A stretch of DNA of 64,000 nt, from positions 1,984,001 to 2,048,000 of the forward strand of contig OW285191.1 of NCBI GenBank assembly GCA_935421135.1, given 5' to 3'. Each line of letters opens with the position of its first letter. The stretch's first letter is position 1. Below the pieces are notes generated by a model that worked only from the letters and a program-made list of their open reading frames with translations, ran no database searches and had not been told where the DNA came from. The position numbers were made by a program, and so were the translations under genes. This DNA comes from Bugulina stolonifera (taxonomy: Eukaryota; Bryozoa; Gymnolaemata; Cheilostomatida; Bugulidae). Shown here one piece after another: positions 59,591-64,000 of this stretch.

Positions 59591-60526
59591 TGTGGTGAGG
59601 CAGAACATTCCTTTGTACTGACATTATATGCCTCGAGCTACACCGATCTAACACCAAATGCACTAATGCCTTGGAAGTTGTCTTCCTTATCTCATACTTG
59701 TATTCTTGCCATACATGTATATCGTCTAATTAGTCTTGTGTATATGTATATGTAAATGCTGTCATACTATGTTCATACGAATTATTATGTTGTAAATAAC
59801 TTGCTTGTATTGTGCATCTTATATTGGTTGTAACTTACCTAATACTCATTGTAAACCTTACCTGTATACGTGGTGTAATAGGGCCGATACCCCTCTATTA
59901 CATGTATATAGTTGCAATCATACCCTTTATGTATCTACACTATTATACATGTTTTTCTGAACATAACCAACCCTAAACGGGCCTGACATTGTACCTCATA
60001 TACATTGTATATTGTTTTGCAATACTTAGGGCCGAGTGCCTATCGTACCTTACCAATACTCAGGTACGAGTGCCTATTGTACCTTACCAATGCTTAGGGC
60101 AGAGTACCTATCGTACCTTACCAGAAGTTTTCACCGGAAATAATGTACAATCCTATATAAAGTGATTACTTATCATGACATGATTCAGTTGTTGCTTGAA
60201 CTTCAATAAAGACGCATCTACTATAATACTATAAAAAACGTATGGAGGTGATTTTTTCTAGAATAGCATATTTTTAGCTCTTGGTCCCTTTGAACCTTGA
60301 AGCTCTAAGTACCTAAACTAGCATAGACCGTACTCATGAGAATCGTATCTAAGCAATAACTCAGACCCTGTGGGTCGTGCAAGCAACATAGTCAATGATC
60401 TACCATACAATCACTGTTGAATGATTATGTAATTGGAAGGAGGTCTAGCTGACCACTCCTAGACCTTTCCCTCACCTGCACTATAAGCGGTACTAGTGTT
60501 TCGCATCTAATATTGTAATCATTACA
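59591..60526 (+). mobile_element. Solo-LTR-like element, copy 5 (936 bp)
   Basis: It runs from TGTGGTGAGGCAGAACATTC to ATTGTAATCATTACA and is flanked on both sides by ATAT (possible 4-bp target duplication). Near 60025-60123 it holds three copies of a ~34-bp repeat (GAGTGCCTATYGTACCTTACC). Then come CACCGGAAATAATG, TATATAAAG at about 60154 and CTTCAATAAAGACGCATCTA at about 60202: upstream repeats, TATA box and polyadenylation signal in LTR order. TG...CA termini support a retrotransposon LTR. No coding interior follows. Confidence 0.72.
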
Positions 60527-60540
60527 ATATCTTGGAGGAT

Positions 60541-60760
60541 AATCAATGCCGGCATAGCCCTAGTTCCAACACCCATCTGGCGAGTGGGTTGAGTACCCTC
60601 TCCGCCCTAGATTGGGTCCAAGGGCCTAAGGTTAAAGAGCCGGTCCCAAGGTCTCAGTATCACCTGGAGCCGAGATGCTGACCGGCAGCATTGCAACATG
60701 TATGAACCGTCCCGATTTTCGACCCAACGATTGGAGGACGACAGACCACAGACCACAGAC
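60541..60760 (-). repeat. Interspersed repeat family R1, copy 3 (reverse)
   Basis: The reverse complement matches copy 1 at 14225-14485, including CGTCCTCCAATC, GGTCGAAAATCGGGACG, TTGCAATGCTGCC and CAACCCACTCGCC. It stands head-to-head with copy 4, making an imperfect inverted repeat. ACAGACC is repeated four times at its outer edge (60737-60767). Confidence 0.8.
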
Positions 60761-60825
60761 CGCAGACCGTTTCGTTTTTAGTTATAGTAGATTATGATAA
60801 CTGTTCCAGTTTATAAAACAAGTGA

Positions 60826-61205
60826 TTCATATATGTTGCAATGCTGCCGGTGAGGATCTCGGCTCTGGGTGGTGTTAGGACCTTGGGACCGGGTCCTTCG
60901 ACATCGCTGCCGGGGTGTGCCCATAGCCTTTGGCACTCAACCACGGCCCAGGGTGGAGTGCGCACTCGACCCACCTCACCCGCTATATTGGTGTTGGAAC
61001 CCGGGCAGTGTACTAGGAACTGTCTCCTTAATGCTAGGAAACACAACTCCTCATGAGGTCAATGTGACATGTCTGCACCAACAGAGGCCATACACATGCA
61101 TGGCCACAGTACATGAACACAAGCCATCATTTCATGCGAGTGAAGTGAGCAGATTTTGCAGAGAAACTTGTGTCGCAGATCAAGCACGAAGTGCTTACTT
61201 GTGTT
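60826..61205 (+). repeat. Interspersed repeat family R1, copy 4
   Basis: It matches copy 2 at 14503-14883 from ATATATGTTGCAATGCTGCC through AACACAACTCCTCATGAGGT to AAGCACGAAGTGCTT, with point differences throughout. ORFs here (121 aa and less) are not shared between copies and are not called. Confidence 0.8.
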
Positions 61206-62798
61206 ATTCAAAACTACAATGTAAACTAATCTAGGGCAGCAAAATGTGGCGGCAGTTGTCTTCTCTCTTACAAAATGGAACAGAGTACGAATAATAGTTA
61301 GTCGAGGCTGTAAGAGTACAGTGTGAAAGTCTATATATGTGAGAGACGTTAAGGGCGGGTGTATAAACACATTTTAACGAGCCCATAGTACGCAGTTATT
61401 CTTGATTTCCGAGCAATTTTTTCTCTGAAGGTTTTCCCCTTCACCATACTGATACTTACAGCATTTATATAGGTCCTATAATAATCAAGTGCCCACTGAT
61501 CGCAATCAGTTTTTGCATTCCAATTTTGAATTAAAGCAATAACTGTACTGGCGTGCTACCAAATGAAAGCAACCGGTTATTGCAATTTATCCTTAACAAA
61601 TTATCCTTGCTCAGCTAAATACCGGAATATCAATAGAATATGAATAATTTTTTTTGCTTTTCTTATTTATTTATTCTCTCCTATACGTTGTACATAATAT
61701 ATATCTATATGTGTGGTCAACAAGTTGTTTTTAACAAAATATGATCTCTGCACTTTTAGAAAACCCCAATGAATGTAAATGTAAATGAATATCAATATGA
61801 GTATCAGAACAGATGCATATTTTAATAATAATATAATTAAATATAATGAAAATTATATTAATATTGGATTATTTATGTTAGATAATAACTACGTTTATCA
61901 CCATTAGAGATTAATGAATTCTGAGCCTTGCAAAACAATATCATGTAGGCCTATATGATAATAATGATTATCATTATCTTATGATATTGGCTAATAAATA
62001 TATTTTAATATGTGATACTAATTTCGCAGACTACTGAGTTAATTTAATGTTGAATGATAATAGGCCTAAACTAAAGTTGAATAGAAGAGTTTGAATTTTT
62101 ATTTTCTGAGTTTTCTCCGAAGATAAATTTAAAGCTAATAGCCTACAATCTAATGAAATGTTATCATTTCACATGAATGAACCAGACATCAAGAGTACAA
62201 TCTATATTCATCAGACTGCCTAACCAAAACGATGTAGCCATATAGCTATATATATTGCATAGGATTAACTAGGCCTAAGTCATACCTGACCAAGGTGACT
62301 CTGCTATGGGTTTTATGTGATCACTGATCATTGTCGTTCAAACTGTATAGGCCTAATGTTTTCCATGCTACTTACTATTGCTATTGCAATATTTTGAGTT
62401 ATTCATATTATCTTCTGTGCTTCTAATGGAGTGAGTGGTTTAGGTGCTTAGTTCGGCGGACTATTGAAACTTGCTTGATGGTGGCAGGTTCCTCACACAG
62501 TACAGTATTAGCCTTACTATATACCACTCGGGTTTTTACATAGTCAGGATATGCTATGGGTACGAATAATTTTTAACTGTTGATTTGCACAATGGAGCCT
62601 ATGAACCATCCACAGGGCTGTGGTGTAGGGCTATAGTGTAGGGCTAATATTATTCAGCAGATTTGAAAGTACTCAGATTTAGCCTATGCCACTATTAAGT
62701 ACTCTTTTGTTAGATCAGCATGTCAGTAGGCTGATGGGGTTGTTCTGAACCTGAGCCGAGTTATTTAATGAAGCATACCGTTGTAGATTGGCTGGACC
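61206..62798. other. AT-rich intergenic region before the last gene
   Basis: No gene supported. The part at about 61630-62060 is dominated by AATAATTAT-like text. TAGGCCTA motifs occur several times (about 61968, 62062, 62270 and 62350). It presumably includes the promoter of the gene starting at 62799. Confidence 0.55.
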
Positions 62799-63936
62799 AT
62801 GGGGCTTATAGACTCACTGGTAGAGGTTCTGCAGCACCAGCTAATGGTGGGTGTGGCTAATGAAGACTCGGTTGACCTATCATCTCTCATCTCATCTATG
62901 AAGCCTCTACTGGCAGAGGCTAGTGAAGATACACTTTCTGGACTGGAGGATGTTTTAAGAGTTCACCTAATTAGTTCTATTCGGCAGGGCCTCACCGACA
63001 AAAGCATATCATACAGGCTGCTGAAGCATTGTCTGCCGATATGTTCTGGAAAGTTGATAGAAGAAATGCTGGAAGTAGGCGGTCTCACCTCTATTGAAGA
63101 GCTACTCGACTTTCACCTGCTGCTCGTATCTCACCCAGAAATGTCCAGTCTACAGGGCCAGTTCTTACATCGCCTTGTTTGTCACATACCGGAAGCAGTA
63201 GAGGCTGATAACGTCACAGTAGCTAAGAAGATGGGGCGTCTGTTACGGGTGTTATGGCACTTAGTATATGAAGGTTTAATTAATCCACTAGATGAGCTGA
63301 TGTTATCCTTGTATAATAAGGATATGTGTACGTCTTCCATGTACATGATACTCTGTAGCATCTGCGACTGTTTTATTAAAGAAAATCAGTTTCCCACCAG
63401 CTTTTGGAAGCTGTTATCACATGTGAGTAGAACTATTAAACATCAGTCAGATACTTGTTACCTTAGTTTGTTAGCATCAGATGTTGTCACTATTCTCAAA
63501 TATGTCTCTAACTATATGTATATGTATGTGCTGTAGGTACTATATAGCTGTATGTATATCTCTATCGTTAGGAGATGGTCTTAATATGACTAACATATTC
63601 AAGTATAATTAGTTACCATGTCATCTTTGAACTAAGCTATACAGTGTACAGTAGGTGCAATAGACTGTATTTTTGTACTGTGCTGGAGCGCTGGATACGT
63701 TTCTGTAGTACTACATGTGCTGTATATGACTATCTTCTCAGGGAGTCAAGTCTAAGGAGACTGTCATTAGGAAGCAGTGCCTCCACATGGTGAAGAGTGT
63801 TTTAGATGCATTTGACAAGAACCTGCTTGAGCTGTCAGACTCTCCTCTCATGACACTGAATAGAGAGAATAAAGAGACCACCCTGCAAGTTTGGAGTCAC
63901 TATGTTCTGTTTATGGAGAGTTTGAATGAGAAGCAG
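62799..63936 (+). CDS. HEAT-like gene, 5' part; possibly TARBP1-like tRNA methyltransferase
   Basis: The first exon starts at the ATG at 62799 (MGLIDSLVEVLQHQLMVGVA) and stays open to about 63503; a GTCTCT donor there or a GTGCTG at 63528 gives the phase needed by the next exon. The second exon is 63742-63936 (GVKSKETVIRKQCLHMVKSV ... VWSHYVLFMESLNEKQ), with good AG and GT borders. The window ends in the next intron. The sequence is leucine-rich and all-helical with no catalytic motif. The pattern 'IRKQCLHMV ... W..YVLFMESLNEKQ' recalls the N-terminal HEAT region of TARBP1/Trm3, the 2'-O-ribose tRNA (Gm18) methyltransferases, from memory only. The SPOUT domain would lie beyond the window. Other HEAT proteins are possible. 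Confidence 0.45.
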
Positions 63937-64000
63937 GTATTTACAATGTATATATTATAATATACATTGTAATGTGTATATTATATATAATATGTACATC

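Overview
This is eukaryotic, intron-rich, AT-rich nuclear DNA, almost certainly from a metazoan. The three conserved genes are animal-type: an EML-like WD40 protein, ceramide glucosyltransferase and INO80. The compact genes, short introns and large intronless TPR genes would fit a demosponge, but that placement is inference.

Layout. 1-930 is AAGTC-rich repeat DNA. 1473-7837 (+) holds ten exons giving the C-terminal 423 residues of an EML-like WD40 protein; its N-terminus probably lies left of the window. 7981-10210 has a solo-LTR-like element and no gene. 10211-23796 (-) is a complete nine-exon ceramide glucosyltransferase (413 aa). Its introns carry two hAT-type elements with perfect 8-bp target duplications, several MITEs, a tRNA-like element and a ~220-bp-arm fold-back. 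23797-28918 is intergenic and includes a very AT-rich core and a MITE. 28919-41339 (+) is INO80, 29 exons and 1507 aa, with minisatellites in many introns. 41980-58109 (+) contains three large single-exon TPR genes (about 1113, 1107 and 1107 aa), separated by LTR-like elements. 58110-62798 is repeat-rich intergenic DNA with another LTR-like copy and an inverted interspersed repeat. 62799 to the right edge (+) starts a HEAT-like gene, possibly TARBP1-like.

Exon joins in the EML-like, UGCG and INO80 models were checked by hand: every junction keeps phase and total lengths divide by three. The candidate for something undescribed is the TPR cluster. The genes are intronless between heavily split genes and nearly equal in length. 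They share a GGCTGGC-type element 27-28 bp before the ATG, and two of the three end in a CAAX prenylation box, pointing to membrane-anchored TPR scaffolds. The genes have no evident pathway link to one another beyond that cluster.
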